A stretch of 64,000 nucleotides of DNA from Pseudorhodobacter sp. MZDSW-24AT (GCF_002794355.1 NZ_PGOI01000013.1:124001-188000); one strand, 5' to 3'; positions 34,609-44,357 are shown, counted from the stretch's first letter. Made by a program: numbers and translations. The notes: generated by a model from the sequence alone, not told the origin.

Positions 34609-36926
34609 CGCGGATCTCCGCCGATAAATGCTGCGCTTTTGAAGGTCGCCGGATCTTCAGACGGCAGGTCTTCTTGGAAATCGGCACCGAATGCAACCAG
34701 ATGGGCCGCTTTCCGTTGATGACCGGCAGTCTGTGCCGCCCGCCGACGACGATCGGGTTCTTTCAGAAAATCTACGATCGTGCGCGGCAAGGACGAAAGG
34801 CTGAGCCAGACCACATAGCAGATCCCGGCAATCAGCCCTTTCTTGGCGCGGGTCGCCTCGCGCAGCTTCAGCCAGTTCTCACTGGACCCGAAGATCAGGA
34901 AAGACACGGTCTCGCGCACTTCCATCGGCTGATCGGGAAGGAACAGCAGACCAAGCACCGGCCCGCTGGGCGTTTCGGTGATCATGCGGACCACCGCTTT
35001 CACGGGGCGCTCCAGATGTGGCGCATCCGAGAAGATGGGCCTGAATTGGACGGTTTCCCCCTTTGTCACCATCCGCGCGCCTTGCTTGCCCGAGGTCACC
35101 CGAATGCGGGCGCCACTTGTGGACGCATCCAGAACGATCCCATCAAGCGGGGTCTCCCCCGACCCCTCCCACCATAGGGTCGTCGGCGCTTCCATCTCCA
35201 CGCGCGGAGAACTGCGGCGTTGCTGCTTTTCCGCCACCGCGCGCAACGACAAGGACACGAGCAAGAAGTTGATCACGGCCCATGTGCCCACCACGCCCAA
35301 AACACTGCGGTCGCCCGGGAAGACAATCCAGCGCGTAACCAGCGCCACCATGCCCGCAACCATCAACGCAAAAAGAACCAGCAAGGGCGCGTAGATCGGC
35401 GAGATGTAATCATTCGCCAGCGTTTCGTCTTTTGCCGTCACGTTGAACTTTGCGCCGCGCGGCTTCAGGATGGTGCGGAAGATCGCCATGGCGAGATAGG
35501 GCGCTTGGGCGACCTCGTAGACCTCTGAAATCAAGGGCCATCGATAGCGTGCAAACAGGGCGTTTTGGATCAGGAAGCTCACCGCCATGTAGCTCAGGGT
35601 GTAGACCATCGCATCCTGGAAGGTAGAGACGAAAATCTCGACCCCGAAGAAAAGATAGGTCAGCGGCGCGAGCAGATAGACCAGCCGGATGATCGGGAAC
35701 AGCCAGAAGGACATCGAGTTGATGTAACAAAGCCGCTGCAAAAAGTGCAGACCGCTGCGGAACAGCGGGTTCTTCAACATCAGCATCTGCATCATGCCAG
35801 CCGCCCACCGGCCGCGTTGCTGGATGAACGAAGCGAATGTCTCTGGCTGAAGTCCGGCGATCATCGCCCGATCAAGGTAAAGACTGCGCCAACCGTTGGA
35901 ATGGATTTCAAGAGCCGTTTCGGCATCTTCGGTGATCGTCTCACCCGCAAATCCACCCACCGAGTCCAAGGCCTTGCGGCGCAGAACGGCCGCCGAGCCG
36001 CAAAAGAACGCCCCGCCCCACCGATCCAGCCCCCGGTGGATCATGGAATAGAACATCTCGTTTTCCGGCGGACATTTCAGGCCAAGGTTCCGCTCGATCG
36101 GGTCCTTGTTGATGAAAAAGTGGGGTGTCTGAACCAGAAAAAGCTTGGGGTCATCCACAAAGTAACCCACGGTGCGCGCGAGAAAATCACGCGAAGGCAC
36201 ATGGTCCGCGTCGAAAACGACCACAAGATCACCGTCGAGCTTGGCCAAGGCCGCACTCATGTTGCCGGCCTTTGCATGTTCGTTGCGCGCGCGGGTGGAA
36301 TACATGACGCCAAGATCGCTGCACAGCTTTTGCAGCTCGGCCCGCCGTTCTTGGGATTTGCGCGCCAATTCCGGGTCGGGCGAATTGCAGCGCTGATCGG
36401 TGCCGCCGTCGTCGCAGAGCACCACCACACGCTTGTCGCGCGGGTAGATCATGTTCTTCGCCGCCGACAAGGTGACGGCGAGCATCTCCGGCGGCTCGTT
36501 GTAGGACGGCACAAGCACATTGACCGTGGGCAGCTTGTCCAACGCGACCTTCGGCGGCAATGCGCGTTGGGTGGGGTCCGCTGTGATCACGGTGTTCAGG
36601 AAAAAGACCATGATCGAATAGGTTTCGATCACAAACAGGATGATTGCCAGAACAAAGGACGGGGTCAGGCCCGGCTCTGGCAGGGTGTCGGTCAACCGCC
36701 ACATCCAGTAGCGCATGACGATCACGCTCGACACCGCCATCAGCGCGAAGCGTGCAAGTGTATTGGTGGCAAAAGGCTTGAGTAGAACGACAATGACAAT
36801 GGCCACAATGCCCAACAGGCCCTGCGCGGCGGTGGAGGACGGCACCGACGCCAGAACAATCGTGGGGGCGATCAGCAAGGCCCAGATCAGAAGCAGGCCA
36901 AGCCCGCTGAGACGGCGCTGTTTCAC
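34605..36926 (-). CDS. bcsA: Cellulose synthase catalytic subunit BcsA with PilZ domain
   Basis: 773 residues starting at GTG 36926 with AAGGAG nine bases upstream. GT2 motifs: D172-D173 in VLCDDGGTD, D239-A-D241-H, TED at 332-334, and QxxRW at 370-374. The gating loop FNVTAKDET lies at 494-502. Membrane helices flank the GT domain on both sides. The C-terminal PilZ domain has the RxxxR switch at about R571-R575 and DASTSG at 600-605, so c-di-GMP should open the gate. It polymerises UDP-glucose into cellulose and passes it through the inner membrane. Confidence 0.95.
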   Translation of the reverse strand: MKQRRLSGLGLLLIWALLIAPTIVLASVPSSTAAQGLLGIVAIVIVVLLKPFATNTLARFALMAVSSVIVMRYWMWRLTDTLPEPGLTPSFVLAIILFVIETYSIMVFFLNTVITADPTQRALPPKVALDKLPTVNVLVPSYNEPPEMLAVTLSAAKNMIYPRDKRVVVLCDDGGTDQRCNSPDPELARKSQERRAELQKLCSDLGVMYSTRARNEHAKAGNMSAALAKLDGDLVVVFDADHVPSRDFLARTVGYFVDDPKLFLVQTPHFFINKDPIERNLGLKCPPENEMFYSMIHRGLDRWGGAFFCGSAAVLRRKALDSVGGFAGETITEDAETALEIHSNGWRSLYLDRAMIAGLQPETFASFIQQRGRWAAGMMQMLMLKNPLFRSGLHFLQRLCYINSMSFWLFPIIRLVYLLAPLTYLFFGVEIFVSTFQDAMVYTLSYMAVSFLIQNALFARYRWPLISEVYEVAQAPYLAMAIFRTILKPRGAKFNVTAKDETLANDYISPIYAPLLVLFALMVAGMVALVTRWIVFPGDRSVLGVVGTWAVINFLLVSLSLRAVAEKQQRRSSPRVEMEAPTTLWWEGSGETPLDGIVLDASTSGARIRVTSGKQGARMVTKGETVQFRPIFSDAPHLERPVKAVVRMITETPSGPVLGLLFLPDQPMEVRETVSFLIFGSSENWLKLREATRAKKGLIAGICYVVWLSLSSLPRTIVDFLKEPDRRRRAAQTAGHQRKAAHLVAFGADFQEDLPSEDPATFKSAAFIGGDPR

Positions 36927-36990
36927 CGAGTCTCACTCCTTGAAAATAGATCGAAGACGCACTCGGAAAATACCAGCTTAAAAATCAGTT

Positions 36991-37674
36991 TCATCGCGGC
37001 GTCGGGCCTGCCAAGGGGGACAGCATCTCGATTCTTCCCCGCGTCTCCGCCGCACCAACCCCGGACACATAGCCGATGCTGCTGGCCAACAATGGTGCCA
37101 GCGCCTGTTCGGCGTCGCCGTTCACACAGTTGCGCAGCATCACATCCATGACGTTGGTGTTGCCGGGCATCTGGCGAAAGCCGGTGCCAAGGCGGCGCAG
37201 GCCCAGCACGCACACCGTGTTCGCGCCCAGACGGCTTTCCCCCCAGAAATAGGTGCCAAGCTCATCTTCGCCCGTCAAAAGATCGCCCGCCTGCAAAGTG
37301 GTGAACGGCTCGGGCAGGCCACCGATGCGGCGCAGGAACTCCTCATAACGGAAGCGCCCTTCTTGCTGGCCCTGTGCAACCCGCGCCCGCAAGGTCATGA
37401 CGTTGTCGCCGCTGACGGTGGTCCGGTTCGCAAGACCGATCCGCTGCTCGCGGCTGTTGACCAGGCCCCGCTCGGTGACCAGCACCGCCTCGGGCACATT
37501 CACCCATGCCCGAGACAAGGGCACCGTCGCGAAAGCTGTCGTTTCTTCGACTTCGTCGAGCATCGGAGACAGTTGCGGTGGCACCACATTGCAAGCGGCA
37601 AGCGCCAGGGCAGCCAGCAAGACTGCGAGGCGGCGGGCAATAGAACAATTGAACATTTGATTCTTGCTTCGCAT
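36991..37674 (-). CDS. bcsN: Cellulose biosynthesis lipoprotein BcsN
   Basis: 227 residues. A lipobox LALAAC with C28 follows a hydrophobic signal. The rest (SRAWVNVPEAVLVTERGLVNSREQRIGLANRT; YFWGESRLGANTVCVLGLRRLG) matches the alphaproteobacterial BcsN family found with bcsA. It is presumably an outer- or inner-membrane lipoprotein aiding secretion; its molecular role is not known. AGGA stands seven bases before the ATG at 37674. It lies 64 bases upstream of bcsA on the same strand, so is likely the first gene of the operon. Confidence 0.75.
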   Translation of the reverse strand: MRSKNQMFNCSIARRLAVLLAALALAACNVVPPQLSPMLDEVEETTAFATVPLSRAWVNVPEAVLVTERGLVNSREQRIGLANRTTVSGDNVMTLRARVAQGQQEGRFRYEEFLRRIGGLPEPFTTLQAGDLLTGEDELGTYFWGESRLGANTVCVLGLRRLGTGFRQMPGNTNVMDVMLRNCVNGDAEQALAPLLASSIGYVSGVGAAETRGRIEMLSPLAGPTPR

Positions 37675-37788
37675 CTCGGATCCTGTTGTCAGCAGACTAG
37701 CTGATGGATTGCGGACAAGCTCAATTCATAAACAAATTCTGACCTCGACTGAACCGTCAAGCGTGCGCAAAAAGCCACAACTTAAGGG

Positions 37789-39105
37789 TCAAGAGAGCAA
37801 CTTTTCAAACATCTCACGAAAAGGACGGGGTTCAGAAATGAGATATCCTTGCACTTTTTGAACACCAAGGTCACGCAAGGTGGCCAAAATTTCGGCGCTG
37901 TCCACATGTTCCGCAACAACCGTCAGCCTCAGGTCGCGGGCGACCTGCACGATGGCACGGACGATCGCGCGATCCTTGCTTTCCGGGTCGGTAACATGCG
38001 CGACGAAGGCCCCGTCAATTTTGATGCAATCGACCGGGAATGTGCGCAGATAGACAAAGCTCGACAAACCAGACCCAAAATCATCCAAGGCCACCTTGCA
38101 GCCCATGGCGCGCACGGATTGCACGAACTTCATCGCGGCCGGCATGTTGCTGATGGCCGAGGTTTCGGTGATTTCAAACTGAATGCGGGAGGCGGCCACA
38201 TCGGACTGCGCAAAAAGCCCCGACACATAGGGCCATAAGCCCGGGTCCGACAGCGACATGCCCGAGAGATTGAGCGAAAGGGTCACATTCGGATGACGGC
38301 GCAGCAGATCGGCATGATCAACAAGCGCCGCCTTTACCACCCACCGATCCAGCCCCCGGATGAACCCATGTCGTTCCGCCGCAGGAATGATCGCAGAGGG
38401 CGGGAATTCCCGCCCGTCCACGTCGATCATATGCACCAGCAATTCGAACTCCAGAACGTCGCCCGCCGATGGATCAAGGCTAAAAATCTCTTGCGCATAA
38501 AGCCGGAGCCGATCTGCACTCACCGCCGACTGCAGCCCGGTCATGATGCGCGCATCGGCACGATGGCGATCCAGCGCCCCGTTGGTGTCGTCCGAGGTCA
38601 GGATGGTGCCGGGACGAATGTCTTTCGCAGCACAGCAGGCGATCATCGCGGCATGAAGCGCATTTGCGGGTGGCGCGCCCTGCCGCACTGCAGCAAGACC
38701 AGCGCAAGCGGTAAAGCTGAACGCCTGATCCTCCCAATCCAGGCGATAGGCGGCCAGCGCTTCCATCAGCGCCGCCGCATCCTTGCGCGCCGTGGGCATA
38801 TCCGCCCCGGGGAACAACACCGAGAATTCATCATCGCCAGTGCGCGCCATCAATCCGCCCGGACCAAGATGCGCGTGCAAAACCTCCGCGATTTGCCCAA
38901 GCGCAATATCCGCCACCCGGTTTCCAACCGCCGCGTTGAGAAACCTGAACTTGTCGATGTCCAACACGCACAGGACGGCATCGCATTTTTCCCTTTGCAG
39001 ATGCGCGACGACATCCCGAAGAAACTGGCTGCGCCAAGACAAGCCGTCCGCAGAACCGCCCTCTTCGCTCACGGTACAGAGCGATGCTGTCGTGGTGGCG
39101 CACAT
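37789..39105 (-). CDS. EAL phosphodiesterase with degenerate GGDEF domain
   Basis: 438 residues, soluble. The N-terminal GGDEF domain (about 35-165) has VLDIDKFRFLN, but the active loop is T89-GDDEF-94, one glycine replaced by Asp, so cyclase activity is doubtful. The EAL domain (about 180-438) reads FELLVH for the EAL motif; metal and catalytic residues are kept: LNLSGMSL, FEITETS, ALDDFGSG, CIKIDGAF, VVAEHVDS, VQGYLIS. It should hydrolyse c-di-GMP. It lies 114 bases upstream of bcsN, same strand. Confidence 0.9.
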   Translation of the reverse strand: MCATTTASLCTVSEEGGSADGLSWRSQFLRDVVAHLQREKCDAVLCVLDIDKFRFLNAAVGNRVADIALGQIAEVLHAHLGPGGLMARTGDDEFSVLFPGADMPTARKDAAALMEALAAYRLDWEDQAFSFTACAGLAAVRQGAPPANALHAAMIACCAAKDIRPGTILTSDDTNGALDRHRADARIMTGLQSAVSADRLRLYAQEIFSLDPSAGDVLEFELLVHMIDVDGREFPPSAIIPAAERHGFIRGLDRWVVKAALVDHADLLRRHPNVTLSLNLSGMSLSDPGLWPYVSGLFAQSDVAASRIQFEITETSAISNMPAAMKFVQSVRAMGCKVALDDFGSGLSSFVYLRTFPVDCIKIDGAFVAHVTDPESKDRAIVRAIVQVARDLRLTVVAEHVDSAEILATLRDLGVQKVQGYLISEPRPFREMFEKLLS

Positions 39106-39284
39106 CTAAAGCCCTAAGTCTCCCAGTTGCAGGAATATGAAGAAGTCATTCGCCGCGCTATGTCCACAAAAAACCCGCAGCGGGGAATTTTCTTTTCAGC
39201 ACAAATGCATAGGGAAGATGGTCCCCCTCTGACAAGAGCGGCGGCAGGGATTGGGATGCAAAACACGGCTTGCCGTAACGGAAC

Positions 39285-39303
39285 CCGCCGCATCCTGCGG
39301 CGG
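39285..39303 (-). terminator. Stem-loop after the LysR gene
   Basis: CCGCCGCA-TCC-TGCGGCGG makes an eight-pair stem about 90 bases past the LysR stop, between it and the EAL gene start. No clear T run. The remainder of this 290-base gap shows nothing else. Confidence 0.4.
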
Positions 39304-39395
39304 CGGCATCGTCACCGGCCACGCATCTGAAAGCTGTTGGTCCTTACCTTGCCCCTGCCGCCTTTGGCGCGCAGCCCAGCGCCCTCCGACCGCAG

Positions 39396-40274
39396 TCAGG
39401 CGCTCATTTCAAGCAAGGGGGCCAACAGCGCGTTGGGAAAGCGCCTTTCCCGCGTCACGGCGAAAAAGGACTCGGCCAAACCGTCCAGTTTTGCGGCCTC
39501 AATCAGAATGCCGCGAGCAAGTTCGTCCTGCACGACGATGGGCGGGATGACAGCCAACCCCGCATCCTCACGCGCCAAAAGGCGCAACATCGCCATATCG
39601 TCAACCTCTGCCGCAAACGAGGGCAAGATCCCAAGACGGCTGACCAACGCATCAAATCCGTCGCGCAAGGCTGTTTCGCGCGTCGGCAGCACAATCGGCT
39701 CCCGCGCCAGCAGATCTTTCAGATGCCACGGGCCGGTGCCAAGCCGGGACGGCGTGCCGATCAGGCTGACGGGCTGCTCAGACAGGCGGTGCACCAACCA
39801 AGGGCTGGCGGCATCCCGGGGGGGCGCAAGATTGGTAAGGACAACATCCAGCGCCGTCGCCGACAAGCCACGCAACAGCTCTGCCTGACTGCCCGACCGC
39901 AAAACGACCTCCACATCGGCCCGCCCGATCAGCGGCTGCAAGAATCGCAGCTGGAAGTTGCGTGACAGCGTTGCAAGCGCGCCGACCCGCAACACCTGCC
40001 TGCTGCGCCCGGTTTCGCGCAGTGTCGCACTCAGATCCTCGGCGGTGCGAAAGATGGCCTCGGCATGGTCAAGGGCAATGCGACCCGCCTCGGTCAACAC
40101 CAAAACCCGCCCCCGGCGCTCAAACAAATCATGGCCAAGTGTTTGTTCCAACGTGCGAATCTGCGTCGACAACGCAGACTGCGACAGGTTGAGCCGCCGC
40201 GCGGCGGCGGTAAGCGACTCCTCCGTCGCCACGGCGCGAAACAGACGCAAGTGATGCAGGTTGATCTGAGCCAT
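39396..40274 (-). CDS. LysR family regulator beside dabBA
   Basis: 292 residues. An N-terminal winged helix (HHLRLFRAVATEESLTAAARRLNLSQSALSTQIRTLE) is followed by the two-lobed periplasmic-binding-like effector domain. It is divergently transcribed from the DAB inorganic-carbon transporter genes across a 102-base gap, the usual arrangement of a LysR protein and its target. LysR-type regulators (for example CbbR, CcmR) govern CO2-responsive genes in many autotrophs; control of dabBA here is inferred from position only. Confidence 0.9.
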   Translation of the reverse strand: MAQINLHHLRLFRAVATEESLTAAARRLNLSQSALSTQIRTLEQTLGHDLFERRGRVLVLTEAGRIALDHAEAIFRTAEDLSATLRETGRSRQVLRVGALATLSRNFQLRFLQPLIGRADVEVVLRSGSQAELLRGLSATALDVVLTNLAPPRDAASPWLVHRLSEQPVSLIGTPSRLGTGPWHLKDLLAREPIVLPTRETALRDGFDALVSRLGILPSFAAEVDDMAMLRLLAREDAGLAVIPPIVVQDELARGILIEAAKLDGLAESFFAVTRERRFPNALLAPLLEMSA

Positions 40275-40376
40275 CGTTCTATTTTATCAAAGTTATTCGC
40301 AGATAATATGTATTTTTCTGATTTCACGCCAGCGACTATCTCCTCCTCAGCCCCCTGTTCTGATGCGGAGATGATC
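40275..40376. promoter_or_regulatory. Divergent lysR-dabB promoter region
   Basis: This AT-rich gap contains TTAT-TCGCAG-ATAA at 40293-40306, a T-N-A type dyad close to the LysR start as expected for LysR binding. GGAG at 40367-40370 is the dabB ribosome site. Confidence 0.5.
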
Positions 40377-41927
40377 ATGGACCCTCTGTCGCTGGCCCCC
40401 TTGCCGCTTACCGCGGCTGCTGCCTTTGCCGCGCTGCGGCCCGGCCGCCGACCGCAGGCCGTTCCCCTGCTGGCCGAGGCTGCGGCCCTGTCGGCACTGG
40501 CCCTCTCTGTGGCCGCCGCTGTCTGGCTGATCCTGACCGGCCCTTCCACGTTGACCTTGGGCACCGGCCCTCTGCTCTTGGCGCTCCGCCTTGATGCGGT
40601 CAGCGCGGCCATGGGCCTTTTGGTCAGCTTTATCGGATGGATCGTGCTGCGCTACGCGCGCCGGTATATCGATGGGGAGGCCCGCGAGGGCCGGTTCCAT
40701 GCGCTGATGCTGGCGACATTGGCGGCCGTTCTGGTGCTGGTCCAATCGGCAAGCCTTGCCATGCTGGTGCTGAGCTTTCTGACCACCGGCCTGTGTCTGC
40801 GCCAGCTTCTTCTGTTTTACCCCGAGCGGCCGCAAGCGCAGCGCGCCGCGCGCAAGTTTACGCTGGTTTGGGGCGCAGGCGATGCGGCGCTTGCGGGGGC
40901 GGCTTTGCTGCTCTGGTTTGCGTTCGGCACAGCCGATGTGCAGGCCATCCAGACGGCAGCCGCCGCTGGCCTGCCACCGCTTGCTCAGGGTGCGGCGGCG
41001 CTTCTGGTTCTTGCGGCCATTCTCAAGACTGCGGCCTTTCCGGTGCATGGCTGGCTCACCGAGGTGATGGAAGCGCCCACCCCCGTGTCGGCCGTGCTGC
41101 ATGCCGGGGTTATCAACGCCGGTGGATTGCTGTTGATCCGGATGGCCGATGTGGTTCAGTCAAGCCCCGGTGCGATGGCGGCGCTTGTGATGATCGGCGG
41201 GCTTACCGCCCTGTTTGGTGCGGTCGTCATGCTGACGCAATCCGCGGTCAAAACAGCGCTCGCTTGGTCGACCGTGTCGCAGATGGGCTTTTTGCTGCTG
41301 CAATGCGGCCTCGGCCTCTGGGCCTTGGCGCTGCTCCACATCGTGGCGCATGCGCTGTACAAGGCCCACGCCTTCCTCTCGTCGGGCAGCGCGATCCAAA
41401 GGATCGCGGCGGCGCGCAAGGCGGGGCCTGTTGCTGTGCCCGGGCTCCGGGCCGTCGCTCTGGCGTTCCTGTTTGCCATTCTGCTTTTCACGGGCGTGGC
41501 CACCGCATTCATCGCGATGGGCGGCGAGAAATCTTTGCAAGCCCTCGCGCTGGGCATGATCCTCGTGTTCGGTGTTGCCTATCTGGTGGCGCAGGGCCTT
41601 GCGGACACCGCCCCCTTGGCCTTGACCTTGCGCACCGCTGCCGCCTCTGTCGGCGCTGCCACTGCCTATTTCACCTTCCACACGCTCGCAGCCGCGCTTT
41701 GGGGCCATGCAGTGCCCCCGGCACCCAGCGTCGGACCTTTGGAGTGGGCGCTTCTCGTGCTGGCCCTTTTGTCCTTCGGGGCTGTGGCGGTCGCACAATC
41801 ATTGCTCCCGCACTGGGCGCACCATCCTGCGGTGGCAGGGCTGCGGGTGCATCTGGCAAATGGGCTGTATCTGAACGCGCTGTTTGACCGGCTGATCCAC
41901 AGCCCGAACACGAACAAATCCCTTTAA
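40377..41927 (+). CDS. dabB: Inorganic-carbon transporter membrane subunit DabB (NuoL-like)
   Basis: 516 residues, about 14 hydrophobic segments, related to proton-pumping subunits NuoL/MrpA. The proton-channel part keeps VWGAGDAALAGAALLLW, KTAAFPVHGWLTEVMEAPTPVSAVLHAGVINAGG and a conserved Lys in AVKTALAWSTVSQMG. DabB couples ion flow to the cytoplasmic-facing DabA for CO2 hydration and bicarbonate accumulation. The ATG at 40377 has GGAG six bases upstream; the wider open frame and an ATG at 40371 are not favoured. It ends 24 bases before dabA. Confidence 0.88.
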   Translation: MDPLSLAPLPLTAAAAFAALRPGRRPQAVPLLAEAAALSALALSVAAAVWLILTGPSTLTLGTGPLLLALRLDAVSAAMGLLVSFIGWIVLRYARRYIDGEAREGRFHALMLATLAAVLVLVQSASLAMLVLSFLTTGLCLRQLLLFYPERPQAQRAARKFTLVWGAGDAALAGAALLLWFAFGTADVQAIQTAAAAGLPPLAQGAAALLVLAAILKTAAFPVHGWLTEVMEAPTPVSAVLHAGVINAGGLLLIRMADVVQSSPGAMAALVMIGGLTALFGAVVMLTQSAVKTALAWSTVSQMGFLLLQCGLGLWALALLHIVAHALYKAHAFLSSGSAIQRIAAARKAGPVAVPGLRAVALAFLFAILLFTGVATAFIAMGGEKSLQALALGMILVFGVAYLVAQGLADTAPLALTLRTAAASVGAATAYFTFHTLAAALWGHAVPPAPSVGPLEWALLVLALLSFGAVAVAQSLLPHWAHHPAVAGLRVHLANGLYLNALFDRLIHSPNTNKSL

Positions 41928-41951
41928 TCCCCCCAGCCCCGGAGATCTTCC

Positions 41952-44357
41952 ATGTTTCATGCACCGATCACCATTGCCCCTGCCCGGATCGCGGGTCTGC
42001 TGAAGGCCGCCACATCTGCCGCGCGCGCCATCCCCCCTGCCTTCCCTCTCACCGCGACCGTCGCCGTCAACCCTTTCCTTGGGCAGACCGATGAAGATCT
42101 GGCCACCGCCGCCGCGCGCCTTGAACGGGTCGCGGGCGCAAGGCTGACACGGCCACGCCCGGCGGTCGCATCTGACGTTTTGGCAGGAAAGATCAGCGAT
42201 GACGATCTGGCCACCGCCCTTCTGGCCAGCCGCGCGCCGCTCAAGCCGCGTGATCTTGCCTTGCTCAAGGCGAAACTGGCCACAGACGCGCCGCCGCCCA
42301 AGTCGCTGCCCACAGTGGCGGATCTGGCAGCCCGGGCCACCGGCACGGACTGGCCCGACCTGATCGAGCGCAGCTTCGGGCTTTGGGCGGCCGCTTACTT
42401 TGATCTTGGTCAGGCCTTCTGGACCCCTGCCCCGCGGCAAGGTGCCCTTGCCGCTTGGCGCGACTGGGCGGCGCATGATCTGTCGCCCGAGATCGCAGGG
42501 CTTCACGGTTTTTGCGCCTCTGCCGCCGCCTCTCCCGACAACGCGCAAGGCGTTATCCTGCGCGCGGCAGAAACCTTGCAGATCACCGAAGCGGCGGCTC
42601 CCACGCTGTTTCACCGGCTTTACATGGAAATGGGCGGCTGGGCGCAGCACGCGCGCTGGCTTTTGTGGGAAGCCGAGCGCAAGGGCAGCAGTGACACAAC
42701 CCTGCTTGATCTGCTTGCGATCCGCCTGATCTGGGAAGAGGCGCTCCTGCAACATGCCCCGCAAGTGACCGCGAAATGGGCTGAAACACGCGCCCGGCAC
42801 ACGGCCCCCGTCGCCCCGACAGCGGATCATGTGCTTGATGCGATTTTGCAGGAGGCGTCAGAACGGGCCCATCAGCGCTGGCTCTCCGGGCAGGTCGCAC
42901 GGCCAAAGGCCGAGACGGGCCGCCCGCTCCTTCAGGCCGCATTCTGCATCGATGTGCGCTCCGAGGTGTTTCGCCGCGCCCTCGAGACCGTAGACCCACG
43001 CATCGCCACCATTGGCTTTGCGGGCTTCTTTGGCCTGCCGCTGGCCCATCGGGCCCATGGGTCTGCCGAAGTCACAGCACATTTGCCGGTCCTTCTGGCG
43101 CCGAGCCTGACCTCCTCCAACCAAGCCTCCCCCGCAGTCGAGGACGCCACACGCATCGTGGCACGCGCAACCCGGGCTTGGGGGCGCTTCCGGCAAGCCG
43201 CCGTCTCCTCCTTTGCTTTCGTCGAGGCGGCTGGACCCGTTTACGGGATGAAGCTGATGAAAGATGCGCTGGGGCGGCACGAAAAGGCGCAACCCACACC
43301 CGCGCCGCGCTTTGACACAGCATGGTCGCCCGAGGCCAAGGTGGCCACCGCGGCGGCGATCCTCAAGGCCATGAGCATGACGACAGGTCATGCCCGGCTT
43401 GTGCTGCTGCTCGGGCATGGCGCCACGGCGCGGAATAACCCCCATGAAAGCGCCTATCATTGCGGCGCTTGCGGCGGGCAAACGGGTGAGGTTTCGGCAC
43501 GCCTACTGGCAACCTTGCTGAACGATCCCGAAACGCGGGCCGGACTGCCTGCGCATGGGATTGTGCTGCCCGCAGATACGGTTTTCCTTGCTGGCTTGCA
43601 CGACACAACCACCGACCACATCACCCTTCATGAAGACGGTCTCGGGGCGGACCATGCGGCCGACCTGCAGGCGGCGCAAAAGATGCTGGCGCGCGCGGCG
43701 GAATTGGCGCGGGCGGAACGGGCCTTCCGGCTCCCGGGTGCGACGGCTCAAACCGTCGCCAAACGCGCGCATGACTGGGCCGAGGTGCGCCCGGAATGGG
43801 GGCTTGCTGGCTGTTCCGCCTTTATCGCCGCGCCGCGCGCGATCACGGCAGGGTCAGATTTGCAAGGCCGCGCCTTTCTTCACAGCTATGACTGGCAGAC
43901 AGACACCGATTTCTCCACGCTCAATCTGATCCTCACCGCGCCCGTGGTGGTCGCAAGCTGGATCAGCCTGCAATACTACGCCTCGACCGTCGCGCCGGAA
44001 ACCTTTGGGGGCGGCAACAAGCTGCTCCACAATGTCGTGGGCGGGATCGGCGTGGTGCAAGGCAATGGCGGGATGTTGCGCGCGGGCCTGCCATGGCAAA
44101 GCGTTCATGACGGCATGCAGCCCGTCCATGACCCGCTGCGCCTGTCTGTCCTGATCGAAGCGCCAACGGCCGCCATGTCCGATATTTTGGCGCGCCACAA
44201 CGAGCTGCGCCACCTGTTCGACAATGGTTGGCTGCATCTTCTGGCCTTGGAGGACGGAAAAATCGTTGCCCGCTACCGCCCGGGACTTGTGTGGGAGCCA
44301 GAAAGACCGGCGGCGCTGGCGGAGGAAGCGCCGCGCACACTGCCCTTTGTCGCCTGA
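41952..44357 (+). CDS. dabA: Inorganic-carbon transporter subunit DabA (DUF2309)
   Basis: 801 residues of the DUF2309 family. The zinc site resembling beta-carbonic anhydrase is intact: C332 and D334 in AAFCIDVRSE, H489 in LLGHGATARNNPHESA and C504 in HCGACGG; the 15-residue spacing of His and second Cys equals that in Halothiobacillus DabA. The protein is a soluble, membrane-bound partner of DabB that hydrates CO2 unidirectionally. Neither RuBisCO nor carboxysome genes are in the window, so the carbon may feed carboxylases of heterotrophic or phototrophic metabolism. Confidence 0.93.
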   Translation: MFHAPITIAPARIAGLLKAATSAARAIPPAFPLTATVAVNPFLGQTDEDLATAAARLERVAGARLTRPRPAVASDVLAGKISDDDLATALLASRAPLKPRDLALLKAKLATDAPPPKSLPTVADLAARATGTDWPDLIERSFGLWAAAYFDLGQAFWTPAPRQGALAAWRDWAAHDLSPEIAGLHGFCASAAASPDNAQGVILRAAETLQITEAAAPTLFHRLYMEMGGWAQHARWLLWEAERKGSSDTTLLDLLAIRLIWEEALLQHAPQVTAKWAETRARHTAPVAPTADHVLDAILQEASERAHQRWLSGQVARPKAETGRPLLQAAFCIDVRSEVFRRALETVDPRIATIGFAGFFGLPLAHRAHGSAEVTAHLPVLLAPSLTSSNQASPAVEDATRIVARATRAWGRFRQAAVSSFAFVEAAGPVYGMKLMKDALGRHEKAQPTPAPRFDTAWSPEAKVATAAAILKAMSMTTGHARLVLLLGHGATARNNPHESAYHCGACGGQTGEVSARLLATLLNDPETRAGLPAHGIVLPADTVFLAGLHDTTTDHITLHEDGLGADHAADLQAAQKMLARAAELARAERAFRLPGATAQTVAKRAHDWAEVRPEWGLAGCSAFIAAPRAITAGSDLQGRAFLHSYDWQTDTDFSTLNLILTAPVVVASWISLQYYASTVAPETFGGGNKLLHNVVGGIGVVQGNGGMLRAGLPWQSVHDGMQPVHDPLRLSVLIEAPTAAMSDILARHNELRHLFDNGWLHLLALEDGKIVARYRPGLVWEPERPAALAEEAPRTLPFVA

